Positions 18,333 through 29,806 of a stretch of DNA of 64,000 nt are shown here, in pieces (position 1 is the first letter of the stretch; each line of letters opens with the position of its first letter). The DNA lies in the NCBI RefSeq assembly GCF_016798245.1, contig NZ_JAEUZA010000008.1, forward strand, positions 1 through 64,000, given 5' to 3'. Below the pieces are notes generated by a model, which was given only the letters and a program-made list of their open reading frames with translations, ran no database searches and was not told where the DNA came from. The DNA is from Alkalicoccobacillus gibsonii. GTDB lineage: Bacteria > Bacillota > Bacilli > Bacillales > Bacillaceae_D. A program made the position numbers and the translations under genes.

Positions 18333-19028
18333 ATGGCTAAAAAAGGTAAAAAGTATCAAGAAGCCCTAAAGCTGGTTGATAAGGATACTTCGTATTCTCC
18401 AGTAGAGGCAATTGAACTTGTTAAGAAAACAGCGACAGCTAAATTTGACGAGTCTGTTGAAGTAGCTGTACGTTTGGGCGTAGACCCGAAAAAAGCGGAT
18501 CAGCAAATCCGTGGAGCAGTAGTGCTTCCGAATGGTACAGGTAAAACACAACGTGTTCTTGTATTTGCTAAAGGTGAAAAGGCGAAAGAAGCAGAAGCTG
18601 CTGGAGCTGACTATGTTGGAGAAGAAGATTTCATCAACAAAATCAACCAAGGTTGGTTTGAGTTTGACGTAATCGTTGCAACTCCTGACATGATGGCTCA
18701 AGTTGGTAAGCTTGGTCGTGTACTAGGACCAAAAGGCCTTATGCCAAACCCTAAAACAGGAACTGTTACATTTGATGTAACAAAAGCTGTTAATGAAATC
18801 AAAGCTGGTAAAGTAGAATACCGTGTTGAAAAATCCGGTAACGTACACGTTCCAATCGGTAAAGTGTCATTTGAAGATGACAAACTAGTTGAGAACTTCA
18901 AGACAATCATCGACACGTTGCTTAAAGCTAAGCCAAGTGCTGCTAAAGGTACTTACATGCGTAATGTATCAATTGCATCTACGATGGGTCCTGGAATTCG
19001 CGTGAACGTTTCTTCTCTTTCTAAATAA
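18333..19028 (+). CDS. rplA: 50S ribosomal protein L1
   Basis: L1 forms the mobile L1 stalk and moves deacylated tRNA out of the E site; in many bacteria it also represses its own operon by binding the mRNA. The 231 residues include the two-domain L1 fold with the conserved [14 protein letters not shown] and [18 protein letters not shown] segments. ATG follows GAGGAGGAAAAG. Two L1-like operators in this transcript make autoregulation likely here. Confidence 0.97.
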   Translation: MAKKGKKYQEALKLVDKDTSYSPVEAIELVKKTATAKFDESVEVAVRLGVDPKKADQQIRGAVVLPNGTGKTQRVLVFAKGEKAKEAEAAGADYVGEEDFINKINQGWFEFDVIVATPDMMAQVGKLGRVLGPKGLMPNPKTGTVTFDVTKAVNEIKAGKVEYRVEKSGNVHVPIGKVSFEDDKLVENFKTIIDTLLKAKPSAAKGTYMRNVSIASTMGPGIRVNVSSLSK

Positions 19029-19031
19029 ACG

Positions 19032-19061
19032 TTGACAAATGGTGCAGCCATTGTGTATACT
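19032..19061 (+). promoter_or_regulatory. Sigma-A promoter of rplJ-rplL
   Basis: TTGACA (19032-19037) and TATACT (19056-19061) are 18 bases apart. It starts right after the rplA stop. Confidence 0.75.
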
Positions 19062-19067
19062 TCTTCA

Positions 19068-19203
19068 AGTGCACAGTGGTTGCACATTTATTATATGATT
19101 ATACCGTAGACAGCAGGGGCATATAGCTTAATATCCTGCCGAGGTGAGCGATAGATTTCTTAATGGAATCCATACGCCCTCATGTCTGCATGAGGGCTTT
19201 TTA
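19068..19203 (+). promoter_or_regulatory. L10 leader (r-protein autoregulatory leader)
   Basis: The region has the conserved layout of the Bacillus L10 leader: the GCAGGGGCATATAGC and ATCCTGCCGAGGTGAGC segments, which also pair with each other, then a strong terminator. By family knowledge the L10-L12 complex binds the leader and favours termination. Confidence 0.85.
19174..19203 (+). terminator. L10 leader terminator
   Basis: A perfect 9-bp stem (19176-19184 with 19189-19197) with loop TCTG is followed by TTTTTAT. Confidence 0.85.
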
Positions 19204-19251
19204 TATGCTTATGCGCGGTGTAAACGTAACAGACTAACAGGAGGTGTATGT

Positions 19252-19752
19252 ATGAGTAAAATTATCGATGCTAAGAAACAGGTTGTTTCTGAGATCGCTA
19301 CTAAGCTTAGCGAGAGCCAATCAACAGTTGTTGTTGATTACCGTGGTCTTTCAGTTGCTGAAGTAACAGATCTTCGTAAACAACTACGTGATGCTGGTGT
19401 TGAGTTCAAAGTTTACAAAAACTCAATGACACGTCGTGCGACTGCTGAGACTGAACTTACTGCTCTTGATGAGCAGCTTGTAGGTCCTACTGCGATTGCA
19501 TTCAGTAAAGAAGATGTTGTTGCTCCTGCTAAGATTCTTAACGATTTTGCTAAAAAGCATGAAGCGTTAGAAATCAAAGCTGGTGTGATTGAAGGTCAAG
19601 TAGCGTCTCTTGAGCAAATCAAAGCGCTAGCTGAACTTCCATCTCGTGATGGTCTTCTTTCTATGCTTCTTAGTGTGCTTCAAGCACCAGTTCGTAACTT
19701 TGCACTTGCTACAAAAGCAGTTGCAGAGCAAAAGGAAGAGCAAGGCGCTTAA
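19252..19752 (+). CDS. rplJ: 50S ribosomal protein L10
   Basis: L10 anchors L12 dimers to the ribosome at the stalk base. The 166 residues contain the N-terminal rRNA-binding domain with [13 protein letters not shown] and YKNSMTRRA, and the C-terminal helix that binds L12. ATG 19252 is preceded by AGGAGGTG and gives MSKIIDAKK; the in-frame start at 19144 lies inside the leader before its terminator. Followed by rplL. Confidence 0.96.
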   Translation: MSKIIDAKKQVVSEIATKLSESQSTVVVDYRGLSVAEVTDLRKQLRDAGVEFKVYKNSMTRRATAETELTALDEQLVGPTAIAFSKEDVVAPAKILNDFAKKHEALEIKAGVIEGQVASLEQIKALAELPSRDGLLSMLLSVLQAPVRNFALATKAVAEQKEEQGA

Positions 19753-19821
19753 TAGAGTAGCCTGCTAACTCGTAACAAAACCCACAAAGGTGAAAGCCTA
19801 TAAAACAAGGAGGATTTACAA

Positions 19822-20190
19822 ATGACTAAAACACATGAAGAAATCATTGGTGCAATCAAAGAAATGACAGTACTAGAACTTAACGATCTAGTAAAAGCTA
19901 TTGAAGAAGAATTCGGTGTTACTGCTGCTGCTCCTGTAGCTGCTGCTGGTGCTGCTGGTGGCGAAGCTGCTGCTGAGCAAACTGAATTTGACGTAGTTCT
20001 AGAATCAGCTGGTGGTTCTAAAATCAACGTAATCAAAGCAGTTCGTGAAGTAACTGGTCTTGGTCTTAAAGAAGCGAAAGCACTAGTTGATGGTGCTCCA
20101 GCTCCAATTAAAGAAGGCGTTTCTCAAGACGAAGCTAACGAAGTTAAAGCTAAGCTTGAAGAAGCAGGAGCTTCTGTTGAAGTTAAGTAA
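19822..20190 (+). CDS. rplL: 50S ribosomal protein L7/L12
   Basis: L12 recruits and stimulates translational GTPases. The 122 residues comprise an N-terminal dimerisation domain (1-32), an alanine- and glycine-rich hinge (about 36-53) and the C-terminal factor-binding domain with [21 protein letters not shown] is AAGGAGG. Alanine codons in the hinge are almost all GCT, as expected for a very highly expressed gene. Confidence 0.97.
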   Translation: MTKTHEEIIGAIKEMTVLELNDLVKAIEEEFGVTAAAPVAAAGAAGGEAAAEQTEFDVVLESAGGSKINVIKAVREVTGLGLKEAKALVDGAPAPIKEGVSQDEANEVKAKLEEAGASVEVK

Positions 20191-20204
20191 TTAGTTGAAT
20201 AAGA

Positions 20205-20236
20205 AAAGGCTCGCGCCATAGCGAGTCTTTTTTTGT
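20205..20236 (+). terminator. Intrinsic terminator after rplL
   Basis: AGGCTCGC (20207-20214) pairs with GCGAGTCT (20221-20228), then seven T in total follow. Confidence 0.85.
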
Positions 20237-20263
20237 CCATAGGTAAAAGAATGGAGGATTCCG

Positions 20264-20866
20264 ATGTCTGAACACTATTATTCCAATAAACCGAGTACAC
20301 CGAGTGAACAAAAAACGTGGTCAACCGAACTGCGTGGATTTAGCTTGCGATTAACATCAGACAGAGGCGTTTTTTCAAAACATGAAGTAGATTTTGGAAG
20401 TAGGACGCTAATTGAGCATTTTCAATTCCCTGAAGTAGAGGGGGATCTACTTGATGTTGGCTGTGGGTATGGGCCAATTGGATTGACTCTAGCAAAAGCT
20501 GATCCCGAGCGGACGGTACACCTACTCGATGTGAATGAACGAGCGTGTACGTTAGCGCGAATGAACGCGCGTCAAAATCGAGTGGAGAATGTTCTGGTTT
20601 TTGAGAGTGATGGGTTTGATAAGGTTCCGCATGAGGAATACGCTGCGATTCTAACCAATCCACCTATTCGTGCAGGAAAAGCAACAGTATTCTCAATCTA
20701 TGAACAAGCGCACGCGCATTTAAAGAGTGGGGGAGAGCTTTGGGTTGTGATTCAAAAGAAGCAAGGTGCTCCCTCTACATTAGAAAAATTAGGTCAATTA
20801 TTTGGCGAAGTAGAAACGGTTGAAAAAAACAAGGGATATTTTATTATCCGTGCAAGAAAAAATTGA
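20264..20866 (+). CDS. Class I SAM-dependent methyltransferase, RsmC/YbxB type
   Basis: The 200 residues form the RsmC-like small-domain methyltransferase: DVGCGYGPIGL (SAM-binding motif I, near 64-74), an acidic motif VHLLDVNERA, and the catalytic NPPIR at about 139-143, typical of N2-guanine or N6-adenine methylation. It corresponds to B. subtilis ybxB between rplL and rpoB. A 16S rRNA guanine is the likely target by family, not proven here. Its stop codon lies inside the -35 of the rpoB promoter. Confidence 0.88.
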   Translation: MSEHYYSNKPSTPSEQKTWSTELRGFSLRLTSDRGVFSKHEVDFGSRTLIEHFQFPEVEGDLLDVGCGYGPIGLTLAKADPERTVHLLDVNERACTLARMNARQNRVENVLVFESDGFDKVPHEEYAAILTNPPIRAGKATVFSIYEQAHAHLKSGGELWVVIQKKQGAPSTLEKLGQLFGEVETVEKNKGYFIIRARKN

Positions 20867-20891
20867 CTCGCAAACTACCTTGTGGTATTAT
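20863..20891 (+). promoter_or_regulatory. Sigma-A promoter P1 of rpoB-rpoC
   Basis: TTGACT (20863-20868) and TATTAT (20886-20891) are 17 bases apart, with TGG in front of the -10 as an extended element. The -35 contains the TGA stop of the upstream methyltransferase gene. Confidence 0.85.
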
Positions 20892-20918
20892 CATTTAATG
20901 CGTACAATTGCCTATTTT

Positions 20919-20966
20919 TCTAGCTGAAGCATGTAAAAGAACGATTTTACAAGGAATACAGCTAGA
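20919..20966 (+). other. Long hairpin in the rpoB leader
   Basis: TCTAGCTG (20919-20926) pairs with CAGCTAGA (20959-20966), and inside it TGTAAAA (20932-20938) pairs with TTTTACA (20945-20951). There is no T run after it, so it is not a simple terminator. Confidence 0.6.
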
Positions 20967-20981
20967 TAAATTTGGTTATAC

Positions 20982-20990
20982 TGCTATAAT
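20982..20990 (+). promoter_or_regulatory. Possible second rpoB promoter (extended -10)
   Basis: TGCTATAAT is a perfect extended -10 element. The hexamer 17 bases upstream (CTAGAT) is a poor -35. Confidence 0.45.
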
Positions 20991-21122
20991 CAGTTTGTTC
21001 TGAATGTAGTAGGGTTGTAAAGTGAGGTCAGTTTTTTTGAACAATGGTCATTTAATTCTCTGTTATCAGAGATTGAATAGCCTTTTTAGATACTATAACG
21101 CGAGATTTAAGGGGTGAATCAG

Positions 21123-24100
21123 TTGGCAGGACAACTAATTCAGTATGGACGTCACCGCCAGCGTAGAAGCTACGCGAGAATCAATGAGGTATTGGAACTT
21201 CCTAACTTGATTGAGATTCAAACAGCTTCCTACCAATGGTTTCTTGATGTAGGTTTACGTGAGATGTTCCAGGACATTTCACCGATCCAAGATTTCACAG
21301 GGAATTTGGTTTTGGAATTTATCGATTACAGCCTGGGAGAACCTAAGTATCCAGTAGAAGAGTCTAAGGAACGTGATGTAACGTTTGCGGCTCCACTACG
21401 GGTGAAGGTTCGTTTGATTAACAAAGAAACAGGTGAAGTCAAAGAGCAGGAAGTATTCATGGGTGACTTCCCTCTTATGACAGATACAGGTACGTTTGTC
21501 ATTAATGGAGCAGAGCGAGTCATTGTTTCGCAACTGGTTCGTTCCCCAAGCGTATATTACAGTCAAAAAACCGACAAAAACGGAAAAAAAGGGTTTACTG
21601 CCACTGTCATTCCTAACCGTGGAGCGTGGCTTGAGCTTGAAACGGACGCGAAGGATATTGTTTACGTTCGGATAGACCGCACAAGAAAAATACCAGTGAC
21701 GGTTCTTTTGCGTGCACTTGGTTTTGGTTCTGATCAAGAAATGATCGATTTACTCGGAGAAAACGAGTATCTTCGTAACTCTCTTGAAAAAGATAACACA
21801 GATAGTACTGAAAAAGCATTGCTTGAAATCTATGAGCGCCTACGCCCAGGTGAGCCGCCGACGGTAGAAAATGCGAAGAGTCTACTTGATTCTCGTTTCT
21901 TTGATCCGAAGCGCTATGACCTAGCGAATGTTGGACGCTACAAGATGAACAAGAAGCTTCATATAAAAAATCGTCTCTTTAACCAACGCCTTGCTGAGAC
22001 GCTAGTAGACCCTGAAACAGGTGAAATTCTAGCAGAAGAAGGTACGGTTCTTGACCGTCGTACGCTTGACCGCATTATTCCTTACATCGAGAACAACGTT
22101 GGATTCAAGAAAGTCTATGTAGCTGGCGGAGTGATTGAAGATGAGGAAATTACAATTCAATCTGTGAAAATTTATGCACCAAGCGATCGTGAAGGAGAGC
22201 AAGTCATTGATGTAATCGGAAACGGTATGGTTGAGCGCGATGTAAAACATATCGCACCATCAGATATCATTTCTGCAATCAGCTACTTCTTTAACTTATT
22301 ACACGGTGTTGGCGATACAGATGATATCGATCACCTTGGTAACCGTCGCTTACGTTCAGTAGGGGAGTTACTACAAAACCAATTCCGTATTGGTTTGTCC
22401 CGTATGGAGCGTGTGGTACGTGAGAGAATGTCAATCCAAGATCCGAATATGATTACGCCTCAGGCACTAATCAATATTCGTCCAGTGATTGCGTCTATTA
22501 AAGAGTTCTTTGGTAGTTCACAGTTATCTCAGTTCATGGACCAAACGAACCCATTAGCTGAGCTTACACATAAACGTCGTCTATCAGCACTAGGACCAGG
22601 TGGTTTAACGAGGGAGCGAGCTGGATTTGAAGTTCGTGACGTTCACTACTCTCACTACGGTCGTATGTGTCCGATTGAAACGCCAGAGGGACCAAACATC
22701 GGTCTAATTAACTCATTATCTTCGTATGCGAAGGTTAATGAATTTGGCTTCATGGAAACTCCGTATCGTCGAGTGGATCCTGAAACAGGAAAAGTAACGG
22801 CGCAGATCGATTACTTAACTGCGGATGAAGAGGATAACTACGTTGTCGCACAGGCGAATGCGAAGCTTACTGAAGATGGCTCATTTGTAGATGATAATAT
22901 TATTGCTCGTTTCAAAGGAGAAAATACGGCTGTTCCTCGTGAACAGTTAGATTACATGGATGTATCTCCGAAGCAGGTTGTTTCTGCTGCGACATCTTGT
23001 ATTCCTTTCTTAGAGAACGATGACTCCAACCGTGCCCTAATGGGAGCGAACATGCAACGTCAGGCAGTGCCTTTACTTGTACCTGAGTCACCAATCGTTG
23101 GTACAGGAATGGAGCATGTGTCTGCAAGAGACTCTGGAGCTGCAGTGGTTTCTAAATATCGCGGTGAAGTTGAGCGCGTAACTGCAAAAGAAATCTGGGT
23201 TCGTCGTATTGAAGAAGTAGACGGCCAAGATGTAAAAGGCGACCTTGATAAATACCGTCTTCAAAAGTTTATCCGTTCAAACCAAGGAACAAGCTACAAC
23301 CAACGCCCAATCGTTTCTGAGGGTGATATCGTTGATAAGCGTGAAATCTTAGCCGATGGTCCATCTATGGAAAAAGGTGAGATGGCGCTTGGACGTAACG
23401 TAATGGTTGGGTTCATGACTTGGGAAGGTTACAACTATGAGGATGCGATTATCCTAAGTGAACGTCTTGTAAAAGATGATGTGTATACATCTATTCATAT
23501 TGAAGAATATGAATCAGATGCTCGTGATACAAAGCTTGGACCAGAAGAGATTACGCGTGACATTCCGAACGTAGGGGAAGATGCACTACGTAACCTGGAT
23601 GAGCGTGGAATCATTCGCACTGGTGCAGAAGTAAAAGACGGAGACATCTTAGTTGGTAAAGTTACACCTAAGGGAGTAACAGAACTGACTGCTGAAGAAC
23701 GTCTATTACATGCGATCTTCGGTGAGAAGGCACGTGAAGTTCGTGATACTTCATTACGCGCACCTCATGGAGGAGACGGAATTGTTCTTGACGTTAAGAT
23801 CTTCAATCGTGAAGATGGAGACGAATTACCACCTGGTGTGAATCAGCTTGTACGTGTGTACATTGTACAAAAACGTAAGATTCATGAAGGGGATAAAATG
23901 GCCGGTCGTCACGGTAACAAAGGGGTTATCTCGCGTATCCTTCCTGAGGAAGATATGCCTTACCTTCCTGATGGCACGCCAATCGACATCATGTTAAACC
24001 CACTAGGGGTACCATCTCGAATGAACATCGGACAAGTGCTTGAGCTGCATCTTGGTATGGCTGCTCGTAAGCTTGGTATTCACGTTGCCTCTCCTGTATT

Positions 24101-24662
24101 CGATGGAGCGCGTGAGGAAGATGTATGGGGTACTCTTGAAGAAGCGGGAATGGCTCGTGATGGTAAGACTGTCCTTTATGACGGCCGTACTGGGGAACCA
24201 TTTGATAACCGTATCTCTGTAGGGATTATGTACATGATCAAACTTGCTCACATGGTTGATGATAAGCTACATGCTCGTTCAACTGGACCTTACTCACTTG
24301 TTACACAGCAACCACTAGGTGGTAAAGCACAATTTGGTGGACAGCGTTTTGGTGAGATGGAGGTTTGGGCACTTGAGGCATATGGTGCTGCTTATACACT
24401 TCAGGAAATCCTGACTGTGAAATCAGATGACGTAGTTGGTCGTGTGAAAACATACGAAGCGATTGTAAAAGGTGAGAACGTACCTGAACCAGGTGTTCCT
24501 GAATCCTTTAAAGTTCTTATCAAAGAGCTTCAGTCACTTGGTATGGATGTAAAAATGCTCTCAAGTAACGAAGAAGAAATCGAAATGAGAGAGCTTGATG
24601 ATGAAGAAGAACAAGGGAACGATAAGTTGAATTTGAACTTCGAGCCAAGCGCTAAGGCGTAA
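21123..24662 (+). CDS. rpoB: RpoB, RNA polymerase beta subunit
   Basis: RpoB forms one half of the RNA polymerase catalytic cleft. The 1179 residues keep the rifampicin-binding region (about 462-493, with [10 protein letters not shown] and [12 protein letters not shown] in wild-type form), the [13 protein letters not shown]-like region ([13 protein letters not shown]) and the acidic C terminus common in Bacilli. I chose TTG at 21123 (MAGQLIQYG), as in B. subtilis, with AAGGGGTG 6 bases upstream; a GTG at 21114 overlaps the binding site. The 230-base leader carries two promoter candidates and a long hairpin. Confidence 0.97.
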   Translation: MAGQLIQYGRHRQRRSYARINEVLELPNLIEIQTASYQWFLDVGLREMFQDISPIQDFTGNLVLEFIDYSLGEPKYPVEESKERDVTFAAPLRVKVRLINKETGEVKEQEVFMGDFPLMTDTGTFVINGAERVIVSQLVRSPSVYYSQKTDKNGKKGFTATVIPNRGAWLELETDAKDIVYVRIDRTRKIPVTVLLRALGFGSDQEMIDLLGENEYLRNSLEKDNTDSTEKALLEIYERLRPGEPPTVENAKSLLDSRFFDPKRYDLANVGRYKMNKKLHIKNRLFNQRLAETLVDPETGEILAEEGTVLDRRTLDRIIPYIENNVGFKKVYVAGGVIEDEEITIQSVKIYAPSDREGEQVIDVIGNGMVERDVKHIAPSDIISAISYFFNLLHGVGDTDDIDHLGNRRLRSVGELLQNQFRIGLSRMERVVRERMSIQDPNMITPQALINIRPVIASIKEFFGSSQLSQFMDQTNPLAELTHKRRLSALGPGGLTRERAGFEVRDVHYSHYGRMCPIETPEGPNIGLINSLSSYAKVNEFGFMETPYRRVDPETGKVTAQIDYLTADEEDNYVVAQANAKLTEDGSFVDDNIIARFKGENTAVPREQLDYMDVSPKQVVSAATSCIPFLENDDSNRALMGANMQRQAVPLLVPESPIVGTGMEHVSARDSGAAVVSKYRGEVERVTAKEIWVRRIEEVDGQDVKGDLDKYRLQKFIRSNQGTSYNQRPIVSEGDIVDKREILADGPSMEKGEMALGRNVMVGFMTWEGYNYEDAIILSERLVKDDVYTSIHIEEYESDARDTKLGPEEITRDIPNVGEDALRNLDERGIIRTGAEVKDGDILVGKVTPKGVTELTAEERLLHAIFGEKAREVRDTSLRAPHGGDGIVLDVKIFNREDGDELPPGVNQLVRVYIVQKRKIHEGDKMAGRHGNKGVISRILPEEDMPYLPDGTPIDIMLNPLGVPSRMNIGQVLELHLGMAARKLGIHVASPVFDGAREEDVWGTLEEAGMARDGKTVLYDGRTGEPFDNRISVGIMYMIKLAHMVDDKLHARSTGPYSLVTQQPLGGKAQFGGQRFGEMEVWALEAYGAAYTLQEILTVKSDDVVGRVKTYEAIVKGENVPEPGVPESFKVLIKELQSLGMDVKMLSSNEEEIEMRELDDEEEQGNDKLNLNFEPSAKA

Positions 24663-24670
24663 CGAATATA

Positions 24671-24722
24671 AGAAGCAACCGGGGGACGGGTAACCACTCT
24701 CCCTGTTGCTTTCATTTTCTGC
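24671..24722 (+). terminator. Terminator-like hairpin between rpoB and rpoC
   Basis: GAAGCAAC (24672-24679) pairs with GTTGCTTT (24705-24712), with an inner GGGGA/TCTCC helix. The downstream tract (TTCATTTTCT) is weak, so it may only reduce or pause transcription into rpoC. Confidence 0.5.
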
Positions 24723-24784
24723 ATTGTCAGGATTAATAGATAGACATTCGTACAGATACGGAAATCAAAAGGGAGGTTGACCCC

Positions 24785-27700
24785 TTGCTAGATGTAAATA
24801 ACTTCGAGTATATGAAAATAGGCCTTGCATCACCAAACAAGATCCGTTCTTGGTCTAGAGGTGAAGTGAAGAAGCCGGAAACCATTAACTACCGTACATT
24901 AAAACCAGAGAAAGATGGTTTGTTCTGTGAGCGTATTTTTGGTCCAACAAAAGACTGGGAATGTCATTGTGGGAAGTATAAGCGTGTTCGCTATAAAGGC
25001 GTTGTCTGTGACCGTTGTGGCGTTGAAGTAACACGTGCTAAGGTACGTCGTGAGCGTATGGGTCACATTGAGCTTGCTGCACCTGTTTCACACATTTGGT
25101 ACTTTAAAGGAATTCCGAGTCGTATGGGACTTGTTCTTGATATGTCTCCACGTTCGTTAGAAGAAGTCATTTACTTCGCATCTTATGTGGTTACAGATCC
25201 AGGTGATACGCCTCTTGAAAAGAAACAGCTTCTTTCTGAGAAAGAATATAGAGCGTATTACGATAAATACGGTCGTGGTTTCACTGCACAAATGGGAGCA
25301 GAAGCGATTCGTAAGCTACTAGCTGATATTGACCTTCAAAAAGAAGTAGACCTTCTTAAAGAAGAGCTATTAACAGCACAAGGTCAGCGTCGTACACGTG
25401 CGATCAAGCGTTTAGAGGTTCTTGAAGCGTTCCGTCACTCAGGTAACGAGCCTTCTTGGATGGTTCTTGACGTGCTACCGGTTATTCCACCAGAGCTTCG
25501 TCCAATGGTACAGCTAGATGGTGGCCGTTTTGCTACATCTGACTTAAATGACTTATACCGTCGTGTAATTAACCGTAATAACCGCTTGAAGCGTCTACTT
25601 GACCTTGGAGCACCAAACATCATCGTTCAAAACGAAAAACGTATGCTTCAGGAAGCTGTTGATGCGTTGATCGATAACGGCCGTCGCGGAAGACCTGTTA
25701 CGGGTCCTGGTAACCGTCCGTTAAAATCACTTTCTCACATGCTTAAAGGGAAGCAAGGTCGTTTCCGTCAGAACTTACTAGGTAAACGTGTTGACTACTC
25801 TGGTCGTTCGGTTATCGTAGTAGGACCTCACTTGAAAATGTATCAGTGTGGACTTCCTAAGGAAATGGCACTTGAGCTATTTAAGCCGTTTGTTATGAAA
25901 GAGCTTGTTAGTAAAGGTCTTGCACATAACATTAAGAGTGCAAAACGTAAGGTAGAACGTGTTCAGCCGGAAGTATGGGATGTGCTTGAAGAAGTAATTC
26001 GTGAGCATCCAGTCCTACTTAACCGTGCACCAACACTTCACCGCCTTGGAATTCAAGCGTTTGAACCGATTCTAGTAGAAGGTCGTGCAATTAAGCTTCA
26101 CCCACTTGTATGTACAGCATATAACGCTGACTTTGATGGTGACCAAATGGCTGTTCACGTTCCTTTATCTGCAGAAGCACAAGCAGAAGCACGTCTACTT
26201 ATGCTTGCGGCTCAAAACATCTTGAACCCGAAAGATGGTAAGCCAGTTGTTACGCCGTCACAGGATATGGTACTAGGTAACTACTATCTAACTCTTGAGC
26301 GCGCGGACGCAAAAGGTCAAGGCTCTACATTTAAAGATACGAACGAAGCCATCACTGCTTATCAGAATGGATACGTTCATCTTCATACACGTGTAGCTGT
26401 GCCAGTTTCTTCTCTAGGGAAGTCAAACTTCACAGAAGAGCAACAAAGCATGCTGATGTTAACTACAGTAGGTAAGCTAATCTTTAACGAAATTCTTCCG
26501 GAGTCATTCCCGTATATGAATGAGCCGACAGATTACAACCTAGCCGTAGCAACACCAGCTAAATATATCGTACCAAGCACAACTGATGTGAAAAAAGAAC
26601 TTGCTGAGCGTGAAGTTATTCTTCCGTTTAAGAAAGGGTTCCTTGGAAACATCATTGCTGAGGTATTCAAGAAATTCAAGATTACAGAAACGTCTAAAAT
26701 GCTTGACCGCATGAAGGATCTTGGATTTAAGTATTCTACTAAAGCGGGTATCACAGTAGGGGTAGCGGATATCGTTGTACTTGCTGAGAAGAAAGTCATC
26801 CTAGCTGAGGCAGAAGAAAAGGTTGAACGCATTCTTAAGCAATTCCGTCGTGGTTTAATCACAGAGGAAGAGCGTTATGATCGTGTTATCTCCATCTGGA
26901 GTGAAGCGAAGGATGTAATCCAGAACAAACTAATGGGTACACTTGATCGAAGCAACCCAATCTTCATGATGAGTGACTCAGGAGCGCGTGGTAACGCCTC
27001 TAACTTTACGCAGCTTGCGGGTATGCGTGGACTAATGGCGAATCCATCTGGACGTATCATTGAGCTTCCAATCAAATCAAGTTTCCGTGAAGGTCTTACG
27101 GTACTTGAGTACTTCATCTCTACACACGGAGCGCGTAAAGGTCTTGCGGATACAGCCCTTAAAACAGCTGACTCAGGTTACCTTACTCGTCGTCTAGTTG
27201 ACGTAGCGCAGGATGTTATTGTTCGTGAAGATGATTGTGGTACAGATCGCGGTCTAGAAGTTGCGGCAATTAAAGAAGGAAACGAAGTCATTGAAGGTCT
27301 ATATGATCGTCTAGTTGGTCGTGTGGCATTCAAAACGGTTCGTCATCCAGAATCAAATGAAGTTCTTATCGGTAAAAACGAGCTAATCGGTGAAGATACA
27401 GCGAAAGCTATCTTAGATGCTGGTGTTGAAGCTGTAACGATCCGTTCCGTATTTACGTGTAACACGCGCCATGGTGTGTGTAAGAAGTGTTACGGCCGTA
27501 ACCTGGCAACAGGAAGCGACGTTGAAGTGGGAGAAGCAGTTGGTATCATCGCTGCCCAATCAATCGGTGAGCCAGGAACACAGCTTACAATGCGTACATT
27601 CCACACAGGTGGGGTAGCAGGAGACGATATTACCCAAGGTCTTCCACGTATCCAGGAGCTATTTGAAGCACGTAATCCGAAAGGTCAAGCGGTTATCTCT

Positions 27701-28408
27701 GAAGTAGATGGTGAAATCATCGACTTTAAAGATGGAGATAAGCGTGAGATTACAGTGAAGAGTGAGCTTGAAACAAAAGCATATGCAATCCCTTATGGAG
27801 CTCGTATCAGAGTATCTGTAGGAGATCATGTAGTAGCTGGTGAAAGCATCACTGAAGGTTCTGTAGATCCTAAGGAGCTTCTGAAGGTCAAAGGTATGAA
27901 CGGAGTACAGGAGTATCTTCTTAAAGAAGTTCAGAAGGTATACCGTATGCAAGGGGTAGAAATCGGAGACAAACACGTTGAAGTAATGGTTCGCCAGATG
28001 CTTCGTAAGATCCGTGTGACAGACTCTGGTGATACAAAAGTCCTTCCAGGTGCTCTAATTGAAATTCAGAAGTTTAACGATGAGAACAGAAATGTTCTAA
28101 TTAATGGTGAAAACCCGGCAACTGGCCGTCCGGTTCTACTTGGTATTACCAAAGCTTCACTTGAGACCGATTCATTCTTATCTGCTGCATCATTCCAAGA
28201 AACAACTCGTGTTCTTACGGATGCTGCAATCAAAGGTAAGCGAGATGAGCTACTTGGTCTTAAAGAGAATGTTATCATTGGTAAGCTGATTCCAGCAGGA
28301 ACAGGTATGCAACGTTACCGTAACTTAAGCATTCATTCTGAGCATACGCAGCAGTCTCAGCAAGAGCAGGCAGAAGCAATGCTTGAGGAAATGATTTCAC
28401 AAGACTAA
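24785..28408 (+). CDS. rpoC: RpoC, RNA polymerase beta' subunit
   Basis: RpoC holds the catalytic magnesium. The 1207 residues show the N-terminal zinc ribbon (Cys60-type CHCGKYKR and CDRCGVE), the active-site NADFDGDQM at 447-455, the bridge/trigger region with [16 protein letters not shown], and a second zinc site with [15 protein letters not shown]. The start is TTG ([10 protein letters not shown]) as in other Bacilli, with GGGAGGTTG upstream. Length is normal. Cotranscribed with rpoB. Confidence 0.97.
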   Translation: MLDVNNFEYMKIGLASPNKIRSWSRGEVKKPETINYRTLKPEKDGLFCERIFGPTKDWECHCGKYKRVRYKGVVCDRCGVEVTRAKVRRERMGHIELAAPVSHIWYFKGIPSRMGLVLDMSPRSLEEVIYFASYVVTDPGDTPLEKKQLLSEKEYRAYYDKYGRGFTAQMGAEAIRKLLADIDLQKEVDLLKEELLTAQGQRRTRAIKRLEVLEAFRHSGNEPSWMVLDVLPVIPPELRPMVQLDGGRFATSDLNDLYRRVINRNNRLKRLLDLGAPNIIVQNEKRMLQEAVDALIDNGRRGRPVTGPGNRPLKSLSHMLKGKQGRFRQNLLGKRVDYSGRSVIVVGPHLKMYQCGLPKEMALELFKPFVMKELVSKGLAHNIKSAKRKVERVQPEVWDVLEEVIREHPVLLNRAPTLHRLGIQAFEPILVEGRAIKLHPLVCTAYNADFDGDQMAVHVPLSAEAQAEARLLMLAAQNILNPKDGKPVVTPSQDMVLGNYYLTLERADAKGQGSTFKDTNEAITAYQNGYVHLHTRVAVPVSSLGKSNFTEEQQSMLMLTTVGKLIFNEILPESFPYMNEPTDYNLAVATPAKYIVPSTTDVKKELAEREVILPFKKGFLGNIIAEVFKKFKITETSKMLDRMKDLGFKYSTKAGITVGVADIVVLAEKKVILAEAEEKVERILKQFRRGLITEEERYDRVISIWSEAKDVIQNKLMGTLDRSNPIFMMSDSGARGNASNFTQLAGMRGLMANPSGRIIELPIKSSFREGLTVLEYFISTHGARKGLADTALKTADSGYLTRRLVDVAQDVIVREDDCGTDRGLEVAAIKEGNEVIEGLYDRLVGRVAFKTVRHPESNEVLIGKNELIGEDTAKAILDAGVEAVTIRSVFTCNTRHGVCKKCYGRNLATGSDVEVGEAVGIIAAQSIGEPGTQLTMRTFHTGGVAGDDITQGLPRIQELFEARNPKGQAVISEVDGEIIDFKDGDKREITVKSELETKAYAIPYGARIRVSVGDHVVAGESITEGSVDPKELLKVKGMNGVQEYLLKEVQKVYRMQGVEIGDKHVEVMVRQMLRKIRVTDSGDTKVLPGALIEIQKFNDENRNVLINGENPATGRPVLLGITKASLETDSFLSAASFQETTRVLTDAAIKGKRDELLGLKENVIIGKLIPAGTGMQRYRNLSIHSEHTQQSQQEQAEAMLEEMISQD

Positions 28409-28425
28409 AAAAATGCTATAGGTGG

Positions 28426-28454
28426 TTGACACGCATATACACGGGTGTTAAGAT
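28426..28454 (+). promoter_or_regulatory. Sigma-A promoter of the str operon
   Basis: TTGACA (28426-28431) and TAAGAT (28449-28454) are 17 bases apart, with TGT before the -10. It would transcribe the L7Ae-like gene, rpsL, rpsG and fusA. Confidence 0.85.
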
Positions 28455-28496
28455 ATCAAAGTGTGCCTGAAGACCTGTTGCTTTGGAGGATATCGT

Positions 28497-28745
28497 ATGT
28501 CTTATGAAAAAGTAGAACAGGGTTCAAACCCATTTGTTGGTATAAAACAGACACTTAAAGCGCTAGACAATGATCTTGTTAGTGAACTGGTGATTGCCAG
28601 TGATGCTGACACTCGCATTGTCACTCAGGCTGAGCAACTTGCTCAGACAAAGCGCATTCCGATTGTATATGTCGATTCAATGAAGAAGCTTGGAAAAGCT
28701 TGTGGAATTGATGTCGGCGCAGCCACTGTAGCGTTAAGGAAGTAA
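28497..28745 (+). CDS. L7Ae-type ribosomal protein (YbxF/RplGB type)
   Basis: This 82-residue protein belongs to the L7Ae/L30e family that binds kink-turn RNA. It keeps the typical VIASDAD and SMKKLGKACGIDVGAA segments. ATG 28497 is preceded by GGAGG; the in-frame start at 28461 would precede that site. Position between rpoC and rpsL equals B. subtilis ybxF. In B. subtilis the protein binds kink-turns and may associate with ribosomes; its precise role is uncertain. Confidence 0.93.
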   Translation: MSYEKVEQGSNPFVGIKQTLKALDNDLVSELVIASDADTRIVTQAEQLAQTKRIPIVYVDSMKKLGKACGIDVGAATVALRK

Positions 28746-28747
28746 TA

Positions 28748-28797
28748 TAATGTTTTTGCCGATCGGTGACTTCCGTTTGGCAAAAACATTACTTTTG
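28748..28797 (+). terminator. Strong hairpin before rpsL, possible attenuator
   Basis: A perfect 12-bp stem (28749-28760 with 28779-28790) with an 18-base loop is followed by ACTTTTGCC, a weak T tract. It could lower transcription into rpsL or mark an RNA processing site. Confidence 0.55.
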
Positions 28798-28853
28798 CCT
28801 AAACATGAACCACCAGGATCAGTGGTCTTATTTTAGAGGGAAGGGGGATCATC

Positions 28854-29273
28854 ATGCCTACTATTAATCAGTTAATCCGTAAAGGCCGTGAAGCAAAAGG
28901 GAAGAAGTCAGATTCTCCAGCGCTTAACAAAGGATTCAACAGCTTCAAAAAGTCCCAAACAGACGTATCTTCACCACAAAAACGTGGTGTTTGCACACGT
29001 GTGGGTACTATGACTCCGAAGAAGCCGAACTCGGCGCTTCGTAAGTATGCGCGTGTTCGTTTAACGAATGGAATTGAAGTTACAGCTTACATTCCTGGTA
29101 TCGGACACAACCTACAAGAGCACAGTGTAGTACTTATTCGTGGCGGACGTGTGAAAGACTTACCAGGGGTACGTTATCACATCGTTCGTGGCGCACTTGA
29201 TACAGCTGGTGTACAAAACCGTATGCAAGGACGCTCGAAGTATGGTACGAAAAAGCCTAAAGAAAAGAAATAA
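28854..29273 (+). CDS. rpsL: 30S ribosomal protein S12
   Basis: S12 shapes the decoding centre. The 139 residues keep the [11 protein letters not shown] segment with Lys56, the classical streptomycin-resistance position, in the wild-type state, and the [13 protein letters not shown] loop. AAGGGGGATC upstream serves as RBS. First structural gene of the classical str operon. Confidence 0.97.
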   Translation: MPTINQLIRKGREAKGKKSDSPALNKGFNSFKKSQTDVSSPQKRGVCTRVGTMTPKKPNSALRKYARVRLTNGIEVTAYIPGIGHNLQEHSVVLIRGGRVKDLPGVRYHIVRGALDTAGVQNRMQGRSKYGTKKPKEKK

Positions 29274-29311
29274 TATCTTAACTTATTGATTATTTGAAAG
29301 GAGGGGAGACT

Positions 29312-29782
29312 ATGCCTCGTAAAGGTCCAGTCCCACGTCGTGACGTATTGCCAGATCCGATCTACAATTCTAAACTTGTTACTCGTCTAATCAACCGTAT
29401 TATGATTGACGGAAAGAGAGGAATTGCTCAAACCATTCTTTATAATGCGTTTGAAACAGTGAAGGAGCGCAGCGGTAACGATCCTATGGAAGTTTTCGAC
29501 CAAGCTCTTAAGAACATCATGCCAGTTCTTGAAGTTAAAGCCCGCCGTGTTGGTGGTACAAACTATCAAGTGCCGATTGAAGTAAAACCAGAGCGTCGTA
29601 CAACTTTAGGATTACGCTGGTTGGTAAACTATGCACGTCTACGCGGAGAGAAAACCATGGAAGAGCGTCTTGCGAATGAAATTCTTGATGCTGCTAACAA
29701 CACTGGTGCTTCTGTTAAGAAACGCGAAGACACGCACAAGATGGCTGAAGCAAACAAAGCGTTTGCTCACTATCGCTGGTAA
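29312..29782 (+). CDS. rpsG: 30S ribosomal protein S7
   Basis: S7 starts assembly of the 30S head and contacts E-site tRNA. The 156 residues start [16 protein letters not shown] and carry the conserved basic helices and the [11 protein letters not shown] terminus. ATG 29312 follows AAAGGAGGGG; a TTG in frame at 29294 lies before that site. Confidence 0.97.
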   Translation: MPRKGPVPRRDVLPDPIYNSKLVTRLINRIMIDGKRGIAQTILYNAFETVKERSGNDPMEVFDQALKNIMPVLEVKARRVGGTNYQVPIEVKPERRTTLGLRWLVNYARLRGEKTMEERLANEILDAANNTGASVKKREDTHKMAEANKAFAHYRW

Positions 29783-29806
29783 GATTAAAACTACTAATAA
29801 GGTGTT

